DNA of 64,000 nt, taken from the NCBI RefSeq assembly GCF_001045465.1, contig NZ_LFND01000003.1, positions 744,001 to 808,000 on the forward strand, in the 5' to 3' direction. The translations under genes were made by a program, and so were the position numbers. Below, one piece after another: positions 54,004 through 63,985 of the stretch. Under the pieces are notes generated by a model, which was not told the DNA's origin, made no database searches, and saw only the letters and a program-made list of their open reading frames with translations. Every line of letters starts with the position of its first letter. The first letter of the stretch is position 1. The stretch comes from Chryseobacterium angstadtii. GTDB lineage: Bacteria > Bacteroidota > Bacteroidia > Flavobacteriales > Weeksellaceae.

Positions 54004-55359
54004 ATGTATTCAGGTCCTCTTATTTCCATTGTATTTATTGGTATTGTAGCATATTTGCTGATCAAAAAATACTATCCGCATGCTGTTTTATTATCAGCAG
54101 GAATGTTGATGCTGGTTATCGCATACTATCTTCCCGGTCACAATCCCTTTCCGAAATCTAGCGGGTTTGTTGGCTTTGATGCTTTTGCGGCCGTAAAAGA
54201 TTCATTCGTAAAAACCAATACTGATGTAGGGCTTATGATCATGGCTATCGGTGGATTTGTGGCTTATATTGATAAGATAGGAGCGTCAACTTCCCTGGTA
54301 TATCTTGCTATGAAGCCCCTGAAACTATTCAGAAAGTATCCTTATGTGGCGGCATCGCTCACCATTCCCATCGGGCAGGTTCTTTTTGTGTGTATTCCTT
54401 CGGCAGCCGGGTTGGGACTTTTGCTTATGGCTTCCATATTTCCTATTCTTGTTAATCTCGGAGTAAGCCGCTTATCAGCAGTATCCGTTATTACAGCAAG
54501 TACAGCCTTATGCCTTGGACCGGCTTCACCTACCACGGTAAGTTCTACTTCCATTTTACAGATGGATCCTATTAACTATTTTGTACAGGAGCAGATTCCG
54601 CTGGTAATTCCCCTTACCATAGTAATGATGGTTGTCTATTATTTAGTCAACAGGTATTTCGATAAAAAAGATGATTTTACAGAAAAGGAAGGCCATTCAG
54701 AAAATATAGAGCTTACAGCCCCTTTGTATTATGCACTTATTCCGGTACTTCCGATGATTTTACTGATCATGTTTTCAGATATATTTGATTTTTTAGGAGT
54801 AAAAATAAGCATCGGGACTACTACTGCTATGTTTGTAAGCCTCTTTGTTGCGATAATCCTTGAATCCATCAGAAAAAGATCCGTAAAAGAGGCCTTTAAG
54901 ACCATGAATGTTTTCTGGTCCGGAATGGGAGATATCTTTAAAACGGTGGTTACCCTGATCATAGCAGCAGATATTTTTGCGCAGGGGCTCATTCACCTTG
55001 GATTTATTGATGGTCTTATTGATCTTACGCAGCATTTGGGATTCGGAGCAATAGGGATTGGTGTGGTGATGGCTATTATGATTTTTCTTGCTGCAATGCT
55101 GATGGGAAGTGGAAATGCCGCTTTTTTTGCCTTCGGCCCGCTTATCCCGGATCTGGCAGGCAGGCTTGGAATAAAAACGGTTTCTATCCTTTTGCCCATG
55201 CAGTTTTCAGCAACGTTGGGGAGGACGGTTTCTCCGGTTTCAGGGATACTTATTGCGGCGGCAGAAGTCGCCAAAGTGCCCGTCATAGATCTTGTCAAAC
55301 GGAATATCATTCCCGTTGCAGTAACCTTAATAATCATGTTAATCTACCAATTTATTTAA
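54004..55359 (+). CDS. C4-dicarboxylate carrier, DcuC family
   Basis: 451 residues with about 12 TM segments. The blocks PIGQVLFVCIPSAAGLGLLL, LCLGPASPTTVSSTSI, MGSGNAAFFAFGPLIPDLA and GRTVSPVSGILIAAAEVAKV are the DcuC-family pore motifs. These inner-membrane carriers move C4-dicarboxylates such as aspartate, fumarate or succinate. Placement next to a beta-aspartyl dipeptidase fits aspartate or aspartyl-peptide traffic. Operon gap to the next gene is 3 nt. Confidence 0.85.
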   Translation: MYSGPLISIVFIGIVAYLLIKKYYPHAVLLSAGMLMLVIAYYLPGHNPFPKSSGFVGFDAFAAVKDSFVKTNTDVGLMIMAIGGFVAYIDKIGASTSLVYLAMKPLKLFRKYPYVAASLTIPIGQVLFVCIPSAAGLGLLLMASIFPILVNLGVSRLSAVSVITASTALCLGPASPTTVSSTSILQMDPINYFVQEQIPLVIPLTIVMMVVYYLVNRYFDKKDDFTEKEGHSENIELTAPLYYALIPVLPMILLIMFSDIFDFLGVKISIGTTTAMFVSLFVAIILESIRKRSVKEAFKTMNVFWSGMGDIFKTVVTLIIAADIFAQGLIHLGFIDGLIDLTQHLGFGAIGIGVVMAIMIFLAAMLMGSGNAAFFAFGPLIPDLAGRLGIKTVSILLPMQFSATLGRTVSPVSGILIAAAEVAKVPVIDLVKRNIIPVAVTLIIMLIYQFI

Positions 55360-55362
55360 AAT

Positions 55363-56505
55363 ATGCTTACACTTATAAAAAACGCAGAAGTTTACGCTCC
55401 TCAGCATCTGGGGACAAAAGATATTCTTATCGGATCAGGAAAGATTATTGCCATAGAAGATCAGATAGATGCCCATCCGGCATTCTCTGACATCATAGAT
55501 GCCTCGGGAAAAATCGTGACACCGGGTTTTATCGATCAGCATGTTCATATCATAGGTGCAGGCGGTAAATACGGATACGCTTCCATGACACCGGAAATTA
55601 TGCTCAGCGAATTGGTATCATGTGGTACCACAACCGTAGTAGGCCTTCTGGGAACAGATGGAACAGCAAGAAGTGTTAAAACCCTTTACGCTAAAGCCAA
55701 ATCCCTTACCGATGAAGGAATCAGTGCTTATATGTTTACCAGCTATTTCAGTATAGATCCCGTTACTATTACCTCCAATATTCAGGATGACATGATCTTT
55801 ATTGATAAAGTATTGGGATGTAAAGTGGCTATAAGTGACGAAAGGTCTTCTTATCCCACAGCAAGAGAGCTTCTGAAGCATTTACGTGAGGTAAGTGTAG
55901 GAGGAATGATTTCAGGAAAAAAAGGAATTCTTCATATTCATCTTGGAAGAATGTCTTCACAGATTGATGTGTTGATGGAGATCGTGGAAAAATATGAATA
56001 CCCCATTGAACATATTTCCCCTACGCATGTAGCCAGAACCAAAGAACTTTTCGATCAGTCATTGAAATTCGCTGCATTGGGAGGAATGATTGATATTACA
56101 ACAGGAGCATCTCAATATACGGAGCCTTACAAATCTGTGCTGTATGCATTGGAACAGGGAATTTCCATTGATCAGCTTACCTTCAGCAGTGACGGAAACG
56201 CAGGTCTGGCAAAGCTGGATGAAAATAAAAAAATGATAGGCTTCAGAAAAGCTCCGGTTCACCTTAATTACGAACAGTTTAAAGCCCTGGTTAAAGAAGG
56301 AAATTTGCCCATTCAGGATGCCATTAAGCTTATTACTTTCAATCCTGCTAAGAACCTTGCTTTAAAAAATAAGGGAAGAATAGAAAAAGGCTGTGATGCT
56401 GACTTATGCTTTATGGATAAGGATTTACAGCTTACGGATGTATTTGCAAATGGCAGACAGATGATGTCAGACGGAAAGATCATAGTGAAAGGAAATTTTG
56501 AATAA
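55363..56505 (+). CDS. iadA: Beta-aspartyl (isoaspartyl) dipeptidase, IadA-like
   Basis: 380 residues, amidohydrolase fold. Zn ligands His60 and His62 (FIDQHVHIIG), the carbamylated Lys154 (LGCKVAISDERS), His residues in GILHIHLGR and EHISPTHV, and Asp277 (TFSSDGNAG). TTTVVGLLGTDGTAR is typical for isoaspartyl dipeptidase. The enzyme splits beta-aspartyl dipeptides formed by isomerised Asp/Asn or cyanophycin breakdown. Central enzyme of this operon. Confidence 0.9.
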   Translation: MLTLIKNAEVYAPQHLGTKDILIGSGKIIAIEDQIDAHPAFSDIIDASGKIVTPGFIDQHVHIIGAGGKYGYASMTPEIMLSELVSCGTTTVVGLLGTDGTARSVKTLYAKAKSLTDEGISAYMFTSYFSIDPVTITSNIQDDMIFIDKVLGCKVAISDERSSYPTARELLKHLREVSVGGMISGKKGILHIHLGRMSSQIDVLMEIVEKYEYPIEHISPTHVARTKELFDQSLKFAALGGMIDITTGASQYTEPYKSVLYALEQGISIDQLTFSSDGNAGLAKLDENKKMIGFRKAPVHLNYEQFKALVKEGNLPIQDAIKLITFNPAKNLALKNKGRIEKGCDADLCFMDKDLQLTDVFANGRQMMSDGKIIVKGNFE

Positions 56506-56511
56506 CCTGAT

Positions 56512-57810
56512 ATGAAAAGGTTTTTAATTTTTGCTCTTATGGTATTTTGGGCTACCTATATTTCCGGCCAGATCCGGTTGGAGAAATACAATTTTGGAGA
56601 AGGGCTCCAGTTTACGGGTGATAGCGGATACAAAATGCAGCTGGACGGTTTTATCCAGCCTTACCTGGAAACAAGGAAATTTTCCAACAGCGATGATCTT
56701 TATAACAGGTTCAGAATGCGCCGTTTCAGGGTAAGATTATCCGGGACTTCTGAAAATGAAAAATTCAAATACAGACTCCAGGTAGACCTCAGTGGCTCTA
56801 CCGAGGCAGATGTTGATGAAGGAGGCAATACCATGCTTCTCGATGGTTTTGTCAGCTATGATATTAATGATAATTATACGGTTACATTTGGGCAGAAAGC
56901 TACTCCCACGGATAACCTGGAACTGGGAATGAGTTCACAAACGCTGCAGCTGCCGGAGAGGAGCCGGGTTACCTCTGTGTTTTCGTCTATCAGGGAATTC
57001 GGATTATTTATTGATGCCTCCTATAAAATCAGAGGAACTGATGTGCACATCAAACCTTCACTTGCCGTTACCAACGGAGATGGGATGAATGTTTTTAAAA
57101 AGGACAGAGGTGGGCTTAAATACGGAGGCCGGATCAATATCCTTCCGCTCGGGCTTTTCAGAAATTTCGGGCAGTTCAGACAGGGCGATTTGATGAGAGA
57201 GCTCACTCCGAAACTGTTGATAGGATTTACCTATAGCTATAATAACGGAATCAGCGACAGAAGAGGAAGAGAAACCGGAAGCATTCTGTATCTTGATGCA
57301 GACGGGAATGAAGCCCTTCCGGATTATGAAAAATTCGGAATCGATATGTTGTTCAAATACAAAGGATTTTCCCTGTTGGGAGAATATGTAAAAGCCAATG
57401 CACATGTGGGTGATGATATTACCCAGAGAGTACGAAATGACGGATCATTAACTCCCGATTTTGCAATAGACGGAATTCAGGATGTTGGCAATTATGTAAA
57501 AAACAGGATGATGCTGGGATCAGGTTTTAATTTGCAGGCAGGATATATTTTTAAAAATCTGTGGTCTGTGGATGCCCGGTACACTCATTTAAAGGCAGAT
57601 AAATATTCATACCTGAACAACGCCGCTTTTTATGCCCGTCCCAATTACTATACATTAGGCATTACAAAATATCTTGGGAAAAATTACGGAGCAAAAATCC
57701 AGCTGGCAGGTACTTACGTGGATGCTGATCCTACCGCAACGGATAATGACGGAATTTTGATTAATGGGCACGAATGGATCGGTACTCTGGTATTTACAGT
57801 AGGTTTTTAA
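56512..57810 (+). CDS. Phosphate-selective-porin-like outer-membrane protein (first)
   Basis: 432 residues, signal peptide (FLIFALMVFWATYISGQ). The barrel is of OprP/OprO type: LDGFIQPYLETRKF, RFRMRRFRVRLSG, VTFGQKATPTDNLELG, KYGGRINILPLG, and a terminal Phe (FTVGF). Such porins are not limited to phosphate; the operon suggests anionic peptides or acids. 6 nt after iadA. It resembles the second porin, 59382-60599, indicating duplication. Confidence 0.85.
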   Translation: MKRFLIFALMVFWATYISGQIRLEKYNFGEGLQFTGDSGYKMQLDGFIQPYLETRKFSNSDDLYNRFRMRRFRVRLSGTSENEKFKYRLQVDLSGSTEADVDEGGNTMLLDGFVSYDINDNYTVTFGQKATPTDNLELGMSSQTLQLPERSRVTSVFSSIREFGLFIDASYKIRGTDVHIKPSLAVTNGDGMNVFKKDRGGLKYGGRINILPLGLFRNFGQFRQGDLMRELTPKLLIGFTYSYNNGISDRRGRETGSILYLDADGNEALPDYEKFGIDMLFKYKGFSLLGEYVKANAHVGDDITQRVRNDGSLTPDFAIDGIQDVGNYVKNRMMLGSGFNLQAGYIFKNLWSVDARYTHLKADKYSYLNNAAFYARPNYYTLGITKYLGKNYGAKIQLAGTYVDADPTATDNDGILINGHEWIGTLVFTVGF

Positions 57811-57823
57811 TAAAGAAAAGAGC

Positions 57824-59377
57824 ATGAAAAGTATAATAAAATATGCATTGATACTGGTATTTCCTGGAATGGGGCTGGCCCAGGTATTTAATCCGCAGAG
57901 TAAAAAAGTAACAGAGACGTTTTTCCCTGAATTTTCACAGGAAATCACTACGCCGGCTTTTCAGAAGAAAAAAGGTTTTACGAAATATAAAGAAATGATG
58001 TCTTTTTTACAGAATCTGGGGAGCAAGCATAAAAATATAATGAAACTGTCTTTTGTAGGAGAAAGCCAGAAAGGAAAGAAGATCCCGTTAGTAATCCTGA
58101 ACAAAACATCCACCGTTGAAGATAAAATAAAAATATGGATCCAGGGCGGAATTCATGGTAATGAACCGGCAAGTACGGAAGGAGTCCTGTACCTGATTCA
58201 GGAATTGCTTGAAAATCCGGAATATTCACAACTCCTGGATAAGCTGGAAATAGGCATCATTCCTATGGCGAATATAGACGGCTACGAAATGCAGGAAAGA
58301 ACGGCTGCGAACGGCATGGACCTGAATCGGGATCAAACCAAACTTACTGTTCCGGAAAGCATTTATTTAAAGCAGGCATTCAGTGATTTTAATGCGGAAG
58401 TGGCTTTGGATTTCCATGAGTTTCATCCGTTCCGGACAGATTATCTGCAAATGGGGAAGGCCGGATATACTGTTCCTTATGATGTGATGTTTCTGTATTC
58501 AGGAAATCTTAATGTACCGGGATCTTTAAGAGAACTTACGGAAAATACATTTGTGAAAAATGCAGAAAAATTTTTAGCAGAACATCAGCTTTCAGCTCAT
58601 GATTACTTCACTACATCTAAAGACAACGGGTATACAGTATTCAATCTTGGATCCATCAATGCACGGGCAAGTGCCACATCATATGCCCTGAGTAACTGTG
58701 TATCTTCCCTGATTGAAGTAAGAGGAATTGATATAGGAAGAACCTCATTTAAAAGAAGAATCGCTACTACTTTTTTCATTGCAGTTTCCTATATGCAGTC
58801 GGCTGTACAAGAGAAAGAGAAACTAAGGAGTATTTTAAAAGAAGCTCAACAGGAAAATAAAGACGTCATCATCAGATCTTCCAGAAAACCAACTCAAAAA
58901 GAGCTGGACTTTATTGACCTTTCCACCAATAAAATAGTGACAGAAGAAGTAAATATCCGCAATGCCTTAAGGTCCAAACCTATTTTAACCCGGCCAATGC
59001 CAACTGCCTATCTTATTTTGCCGTCTGAAAAAAAGATGATCGAAAAACTGAAGATTCTGGGAGTAAAAGTTGTACAAACCCAGCAGCCTGAAAAACTTGA
59101 GGTTGAAAACTATATAGTAACCAGGTATAAGAAAGCCGCTGTAAAATTTGAAGGAACATTTGAACAGACTCTGAGTACGGAAAATCATTCAGTAACAAAA
59201 GATTTCCCGGCAGGAACCTACATTGTTTATACCAACCAGAAGAATAAAGGACTGGTCTTCGAAACCGTAGAACCTGAAGCAGACAACGGCTTTGCAGCGT
59301 ATGGAGTACTGAAAGCAGCTTTAGGGGATGAGCTTCCCGTGTACCGATATATGAATTCAAAACTTTTATCCAATTAA
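57824..59377 (+). CDS. Secreted M14 family zinc carboxypeptidase
   Basis: 517 residues with a signal peptide (ALILVFPGMGLAQ). Zn ligands His111 and Glu114 (GIHGNEPAS) and His198 (DFHEFHP); DLNRDQ supplies the substrate-binding Asn/Arg pair and LIEVRGIDIG is near the catalytic Glu. Exported, so it trims peptides before or during uptake through the neighbouring porins. 13 nt after the first porin. Confidence 0.9.
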   Translation: MKSIIKYALILVFPGMGLAQVFNPQSKKVTETFFPEFSQEITTPAFQKKKGFTKYKEMMSFLQNLGSKHKNIMKLSFVGESQKGKKIPLVILNKTSTVEDKIKIWIQGGIHGNEPASTEGVLYLIQELLENPEYSQLLDKLEIGIIPMANIDGYEMQERTAANGMDLNRDQTKLTVPESIYLKQAFSDFNAEVALDFHEFHPFRTDYLQMGKAGYTVPYDVMFLYSGNLNVPGSLRELTENTFVKNAEKFLAEHQLSAHDYFTTSKDNGYTVFNLGSINARASATSYALSNCVSSLIEVRGIDIGRTSFKRRIATTFFIAVSYMQSAVQEKEKLRSILKEAQQENKDVIIRSSRKPTQKELDFIDLSTNKIVTEEVNIRNALRSKPILTRPMPTAYLILPSEKKMIEKLKILGVKVVQTQQPEKLEVENYIVTRYKKAAVKFEGTFEQTLSTENHSVTKDFPAGTYIVYTNQKNKGLVFETVEPEADNGFAAYGVLKAALGDELPVYRYMNSKLLSN

Positions 59378-59381
59378 CGAA

Positions 59382-60599
59382 ATGAAGAAAATAGCAATAT
59401 ATATAGCATTGATTTTCTTTTGCACAATAGATGCACAGAAAAAGAAAACTGAGAATACAGCGAATTTTGAATTGGGTTCCGGACTCAATTTCAGCTTTGA
59501 AGACAATAATTACAGGTTTACGATAGGAGGATTTCTGCAGCCTGCCTACACTTACAGCAAAATAACGGATAAAAAAGGAACCAATGAGCTGAATGTTCAA
59601 CGGGCTTATTTTTCCCTGGGAGGCAAAGCAGTGAAAGAGAAAATAAGTTTCTTTATCCAGACTGATTTCAGCCTGAGCCAGCCTTTGCTGGATGCTTGGC
59701 TCGCCTATCATCCCACTGAGAACATTTCCATTACGGCAGGACAGAAAAGAACTCCACTGAATAATAAAGAAATGAACATCAACGAGAGCCAGTTTCAGTT
59801 TACGGAGAGAAGTCTTTTAAGCACATCACTCACCAATACGGGCAGGGAATTCGGGCTCTTTGCAGATGGAAGATTTCAGTTGGGAAGCTTTGGAATAATT
59901 CCTCAGCTGGCGATGACCTCAGGAGACGGAAGAAACTCTTTCGGAAGCAATTCAAGGGATACGGATCGGGGAGGTCTGAAGTATGGAGCAAGGCTGGACT
60001 TATATCCACTGGGCTTTTTCAGTGAGGGGAATGAAGAGGCTATTGCAGATTTGCTTCATGAGCCCAACCTGAGGATAGCAGCAGGAGCAGCAGCATCTTA
60101 CAACAAAGGAGTGAGCAGTCCGGTAGGTGAAGGGCATGGAGACTTCAGCCTTTATGATGCCGGGCAGAAACTGAAATACCCGGATTATCGCAAGTTTTAT
60201 GCAGATCTTTTACTTAAATACAAAGGATTTTCTCTGTTGGGAGAATATGCGAATGCCAATGCCACGGCCCTGGATGGAATATATACCAATCAGACGGCCA
60301 CAGACCTGTTGCGGCCGCAGCAAATCAGTTCTTATTTGGTATTGGGAGATGCGTATAATGTCCAGTTGGGATATGTTACATTAAACGGTTGGGCAGCAGA
60401 TCTGCGCTATTCCAGAATATCTCCGGAATTTAAAGATTTTGAGAATTCTGTAATGAAAGATGTTTCAGCATATACTCTGGGTTTAACCAAATATATTAAA
60501 GGAAATAATCTGAAGATACAGGCAGCAGTCTCCAGTCTACAGTATACAGGTGATATTAATGAATTAAAAGCAGACCTTGTTTTCCAGATCGTTTTTTAA
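59382..60599 (+). CDS. Phosphate-selective-porin-like outer-membrane protein (second)
   Basis: 405 residues, signal peptide (IAIYIALIFFCTIDAQ). Barrel strands match those of the first porin in order: FTIGGFLQPAYTYSK, NVQRAYFSLGGKAVK, ITAGQKRTPLNNKEMN, GGLKYGARLDLYPLG, KYKGFSLLGEYANA, end VFQIVF. It lies 4 nt after the peptidase gene. Two related porins around one exported peptidase imply two peptide or product sizes or classes. Confidence 0.85.
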   Translation: MKKIAIYIALIFFCTIDAQKKKTENTANFELGSGLNFSFEDNNYRFTIGGFLQPAYTYSKITDKKGTNELNVQRAYFSLGGKAVKEKISFFIQTDFSLSQPLLDAWLAYHPTENISITAGQKRTPLNNKEMNINESQFQFTERSLLSTSLTNTGREFGLFADGRFQLGSFGIIPQLAMTSGDGRNSFGSNSRDTDRGGLKYGARLDLYPLGFFSEGNEEAIADLLHEPNLRIAAGAAASYNKGVSSPVGEGHGDFSLYDAGQKLKYPDYRKFYADLLLKYKGFSLLGEYANANATALDGIYTNQTATDLLRPQQISSYLVLGDAYNVQLGYVTLNGWAADLRYSRISPEFKDFENSVMKDVSAYTLGLTKYIKGNNLKIQAAVSSLQYTGDINELKADLVFQIVF

Positions 60600-60648
60600 T
60601 AACTACTTCTTACGGTTGTTTTTTACAGCCATTTATCTTTTTTAAACA

Positions 60649-61899
60649 ATGAAAATAATAAAAAGTTTATATTTTCAGGTTATCATAGGTATCCTGACAG
60701 GAATTGTACTGGGGATATTTTACCCTGATCTGGCCGTAAAACTCAAACCTATGGGAGACGGGTTTATCAAGCTCATCAAAATGGTGATTGCTCCGCTGAT
60801 CTTCTGTTCCATCGTAATAGGAATTGCCGGAATGCAGGATATCAAAAAAGTAGGAAAAATAGGTCTTACCTCCATTATCTATTTTGAGATTATGACCAGT
60901 AGTGCCTTGCTTATCGGGCTTGTTTTTGTTAATTGGATTAAACCCGGAGAAGGGATGCACATTCAACCGGAAAGTCTGGACGGCTCATCTGTTTCCTCAT
61001 ACATTAAGCAATCGGAGCATACCAAAAGTACGGTAGAATGGCTGCTGGATATTATTCCTGAAAATGTTATTGCATCCATTGCTTCGGACAATTTGCTGCA
61101 GGCTCTTTTCTTTGCTGTAATTTTCGGTATTGCACTCACCAAGATTGGAGAGAAAAATGCTGCTCCTGTCCTTAATGTACTGCAATCCTTTTTGAAAGGC
61201 TTGTTTGCTGTCATTAAAATGGTGATGTATCTGGCTCCGTTCGGGGCGATGGGGGCGATGGGATTTACGATTGGGAAGTATGGCTGGGAATCATTATCTT
61301 CTCTCGGACTGTTGATGATAAGCTTTTATCTTACCTGCATATTCTTTATCGTTTTTGTAATTGGTGGAATTCTTTATTTCTATACGAAGATCAGCATTTT
61401 TCAGCTTCTGAAATATATAAAGGAAGAACTCTTCATTGTATTGGGAACATCTTCTTCCGAAACCGTATTGCCGGCTGTGATGCAGAAGCTGGAAGAGGCA
61501 GGCTGCTCCAAACCCGTTGTGGGATTGGTTATTCCTACAGGCTATTCATTTAATCTGGATGGAACCTGTATTTACCTCACTATGGCAGCCGTATTCATTT
61601 CCCAGGCGTTGGATATGCACCTTACATGGCAGCAGGAAATTACATTATTATTGGTACTTCTCCTTACTTCCAAGGGAGCAGCCGGGGTTACAGGAAGCGG
61701 ATTTGTTACTTTGGCAGCCACTTTACCGGTTGTAGGGCATGTCCCGGTAGAATCGGTAGCGCTGATTTTGGGAATAGACCGTTTTATGAGTGAAGCCAGA
61801 GCCTTGACGAATGTAATCGGAAATACAGCTGCCACAATTATTGTAGCCAAATTTGAGAAAAATCTCGATGAACAGGTTCTCTTTGAAAAGATGAAATAA
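60649..61899 (+). CDS. Dicarboxylate/amino acid:cation symporter (DctA/GltP family)
   Basis: 416 residues with eight TM helices and two re-entrant hairpins. ELFIVLGTSSSETVLPAVM is the serine-rich HP1 motif; PTGYSFNLDGTCIYL holds the NxDGT-type binding site; SKGAAGVTGSGFVTLAATL is HP2. It imports aspartate, glutamate or C4-dicarboxylates with H+ or Na+. Last gene of the operon, 49 nt after the second porin. Confidence 0.9.
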   Translation: MKIIKSLYFQVIIGILTGIVLGIFYPDLAVKLKPMGDGFIKLIKMVIAPLIFCSIVIGIAGMQDIKKVGKIGLTSIIYFEIMTSSALLIGLVFVNWIKPGEGMHIQPESLDGSSVSSYIKQSEHTKSTVEWLLDIIPENVIASIASDNLLQALFFAVIFGIALTKIGEKNAAPVLNVLQSFLKGLFAVIKMVMYLAPFGAMGAMGFTIGKYGWESLSSLGLLMISFYLTCIFFIVFVIGGILYFYTKISIFQLLKYIKEELFIVLGTSSSETVLPAVMQKLEEAGCSKPVVGLVIPTGYSFNLDGTCIYLTMAAVFISQALDMHLTWQQEITLLLVLLLTSKGAAGVTGSGFVTLAATLPVVGHVPVESVALILGIDRFMSEARALTNVIGNTAATIIVAKFEKNLDEQVLFEKMK

Positions 61900-62075
61900 A
61901 CGTATTTTTACAGGAATCCAATAGAGTTTCTATTTTAGAATAACTATAAACTGAATGATTAATTTGTTTTAAATCAATCAATTGCGTGCTGTGTTCAAAA
62001 TAGGGGATAGGAAAATAAAACACCCACGGACCCATTTTTGTATTATTATTTACATAATCACAAAAATATAGTATT

Positions 62076-62627
62076 ATGAATACGAACAGACTCTCCAAAA
62101 CAATTGAAAAAGCACTTAGTGATCAGATGAACAAAGAAATTCACGCGTCCCATGTTTTCCTGTCTTACGGAATATGGGCAGATGATAAAGGATATCAGGG
62201 TATCGCCAATTTCCTTTACAGACATTCGCAGGAAGAAAGAAATCACTCCATTAAATTTATGGAGTATGTGCTGAACAGAGGAGGAAAGCCCAAAGTAAGT
62301 GCCATTCCGGCTCCTCCCGCTGATCCGGATTCTCTGACAGCCTGTTTCGATGGGGTATTCAAACATGAGGTAGATAATACAACGGCTATCTACAAAATTG
62401 TTGACCTCGCTCTAAAAGAAAAAGACTGGGCCACCTGGAATTTCATGCAGTGGTTTGTACAGGAGCAGATTGAGGAAGAAACACTGGCTGCCAGCCTTAT
62501 AGATAAACTTAAAATTGCAGGAGGAGACAGAGCAACGGATGAATCTTTATTTACTTTAGATAAAGCGTTACAGGAAGCTCCGAATGATGTCCTGCTGGCT
62601 CAGGATGCTACAGGAACCAATCCTTAA
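62076..62627 (+). CDS. ftn: Ferritin
   Basis: 183 residues. The ferroxidase site residues are in place: Glu near residue 17 (MNKEIHASHVFLSYG), EERNHS (Glu/His pair) and later EQIEEETLAASL. The overall four-helix bundle plus short C-terminal helix fits non-heme ferritin FtnA. It stores iron in the cytoplasm. Monocistronic; the promoter is not clear. Confidence 0.9.
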   Translation: MNTNRLSKTIEKALSDQMNKEIHASHVFLSYGIWADDKGYQGIANFLYRHSQEERNHSIKFMEYVLNRGGKPKVSAIPAPPADPDSLTACFDGVFKHEVDNTTAIYKIVDLALKEKDWATWNFMQWFVQEQIEEETLAASLIDKLKIAGGDRATDESLFTLDKALQEAPNDVLLAQDATGTNP

Positions 62628-62712
62628 AAGCCTTTTGGTGAAGAGAAATTTATTTGAAAATCTGTCAAAATATGAGCAGATTTTTTTATTATGAATCTCC
62701 CTTTAAAATCAC

Positions 62713-62720
62713 TATCTTTG
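62713..62720 (+). promoter_or_regulatory. Promoter -7 box for ychF
   Basis: TATCTTTG matches TAnnTTTG. The leader to 62831 would be about 105 nt and contains short near-repeats (TTGAACATTAAACTTTGAA). Confidence 0.5.
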
Positions 62721-62830
62721 CAGGCTGAAAGTTCAATGGTCCTGAGCAGATAAAGGATAACTTTACACGTAAGACCCTGAACCATGAACTTTAATCGTAT
62801 CATTGAACATTAAACTTTGAATTTTACAAT

Positions 62831-63922
62831 ATGAAATGTGGAATTGTAGGCCTTCCGAATGTAGGTAAATCAACGCTTTTTAACTGCCTGAGCAATGCAA
62901 AAGCACAGTCTGCGAACTATCCTTTCTGTACCATAGAACCGAACTTAGGAACGGTATCTGTACCGGATCACAGATTGTTTGAACTGGAGAAATTAGTAAA
63001 TCCTGAAAGAGTACTTCCGGCTGTAGTTGAAATTGTTGACATTGCAGGTCTTGTAAAAGGAGCCAGCAAAGGAGAAGGTTTAGGAAACCAGTTCTTAGCC
63101 AATATCCGCGAATGTGAAGCCATTATCCATGTTTTAAGGTGCTTTGACAACGGTAATATCATCCATGTGGAAGGTTCTGTAGATCCAATGAGAGACAAAG
63201 AAATCATTGATATCGAATTACAGCTTAAAGACCTTGAAACTGTTGGAAAAGCTGTTGAAAAAGCTAAAAAATTCATCAAATCCGGAAAGAAAGATGATAT
63301 TCTGGTATATGAAACGCTTCAAAGTCTGGAGAAATTCATTGAGAATGGTAAGAATGCAAGAGAGTTTCCGGTCAATGACTTAACGAAACCTATCATTGAT
63401 GATATTCAGCTTTTAACCAAAAAGCCTGTATTATATGTTTGTAATGTAGATGAAAACTCTATCAAAAACGGAAACGAATGGATAGAGAAAATTGATGCAA
63501 TGGCTAAAAACGAAGGGGCAGAAATTGTGGTACTAGCAGCACAGATCGAGGCAGATATCAACGAGCTTGAAACCTATGAAGAAAGAGAGATCTTCCTTGA
63601 AGAACTTGGTCTTGAAGAGCCGGGAGTAAACCGTCTGATCAGAAAAGCTTATGATCTGTTGAAACTTCAGACCTATTTTACTGCCGGAGTGAAAGAAGTT
63701 AGAGCCTGGACAATAGGACAGGGATGGACAGCTCCACAGGCTGCCGGAGTAATCCACACCGATTTCGAAAAAGGTTTCATCCGTGCGGAAGTCATCAAGT
63801 TTGATGATTATGTAACTTATGGCTCGGAATTAAAAATTAAAGAAGCCGGAAAACTTTCGGTAGAAGGTAAAGAATACATCGTTCAGGATGGTGATATTAT
63901 GCACTTCAGATTCAACGTATAA
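62831..63922 (+). CDS. ychF: Ribosome-binding ATPase YchF
   Basis: 363 residues. G1 GLPNVGKSTLF (residues 7-17), the OBG-family switch (ANYPFCTIEPNLG), G3 DIAGLVKGASKGEGLGN, NVDE in place of the GTP-specific NKxD (ATP preference), then a coiled-coil insertion and the C-terminal TGS domain (VKEVRAWTIGQG ... IHTDFEKGFIRAEVI). Universally conserved; involved in ribosome-linked stress control. Confidence 0.96.
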   Translation: MKCGIVGLPNVGKSTLFNCLSNAKAQSANYPFCTIEPNLGTVSVPDHRLFELEKLVNPERVLPAVVEIVDIAGLVKGASKGEGLGNQFLANIRECEAIIHVLRCFDNGNIIHVEGSVDPMRDKEIIDIELQLKDLETVGKAVEKAKKFIKSGKKDDILVYETLQSLEKFIENGKNAREFPVNDLTKPIIDDIQLLTKKPVLYVCNVDENSIKNGNEWIEKIDAMAKNEGAEIVVLAAQIEADINELETYEEREIFLEELGLEEPGVNRLIRKAYDLLKLQTYFTAGVKEVRAWTIGQGWTAPQAAGVIHTDFEKGFIRAEVIKFDDYVTYGSELKIKEAGKLSVEGKEYIVQDGDIMHFRFNV

Positions 63923-63951
63923 AAGTATATTAAAGTTAGTTATAAATAAAA

Positions 63952-63985
63952 GCCGCTTCAGAGACCTTCTCTGAAGCGGTTTTTG
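63952..63985 (+). terminator. Rho-independent terminator of ychF
   Basis: CCGCTTCAGAGA and TCTCTGAAGCGG pair perfectly over 12 bp with a 3-nt loop, then TTTTT. Confidence 0.93.

Noticed and set aside
62725-62815. Imperfect inverted repeat (GTTCAATGGTC / GACCCTGAAC) in the ychF leader
   Set aside because: Too many mismatches to claim a structured RNA; no T-tract and no known riboswitch motif seen.
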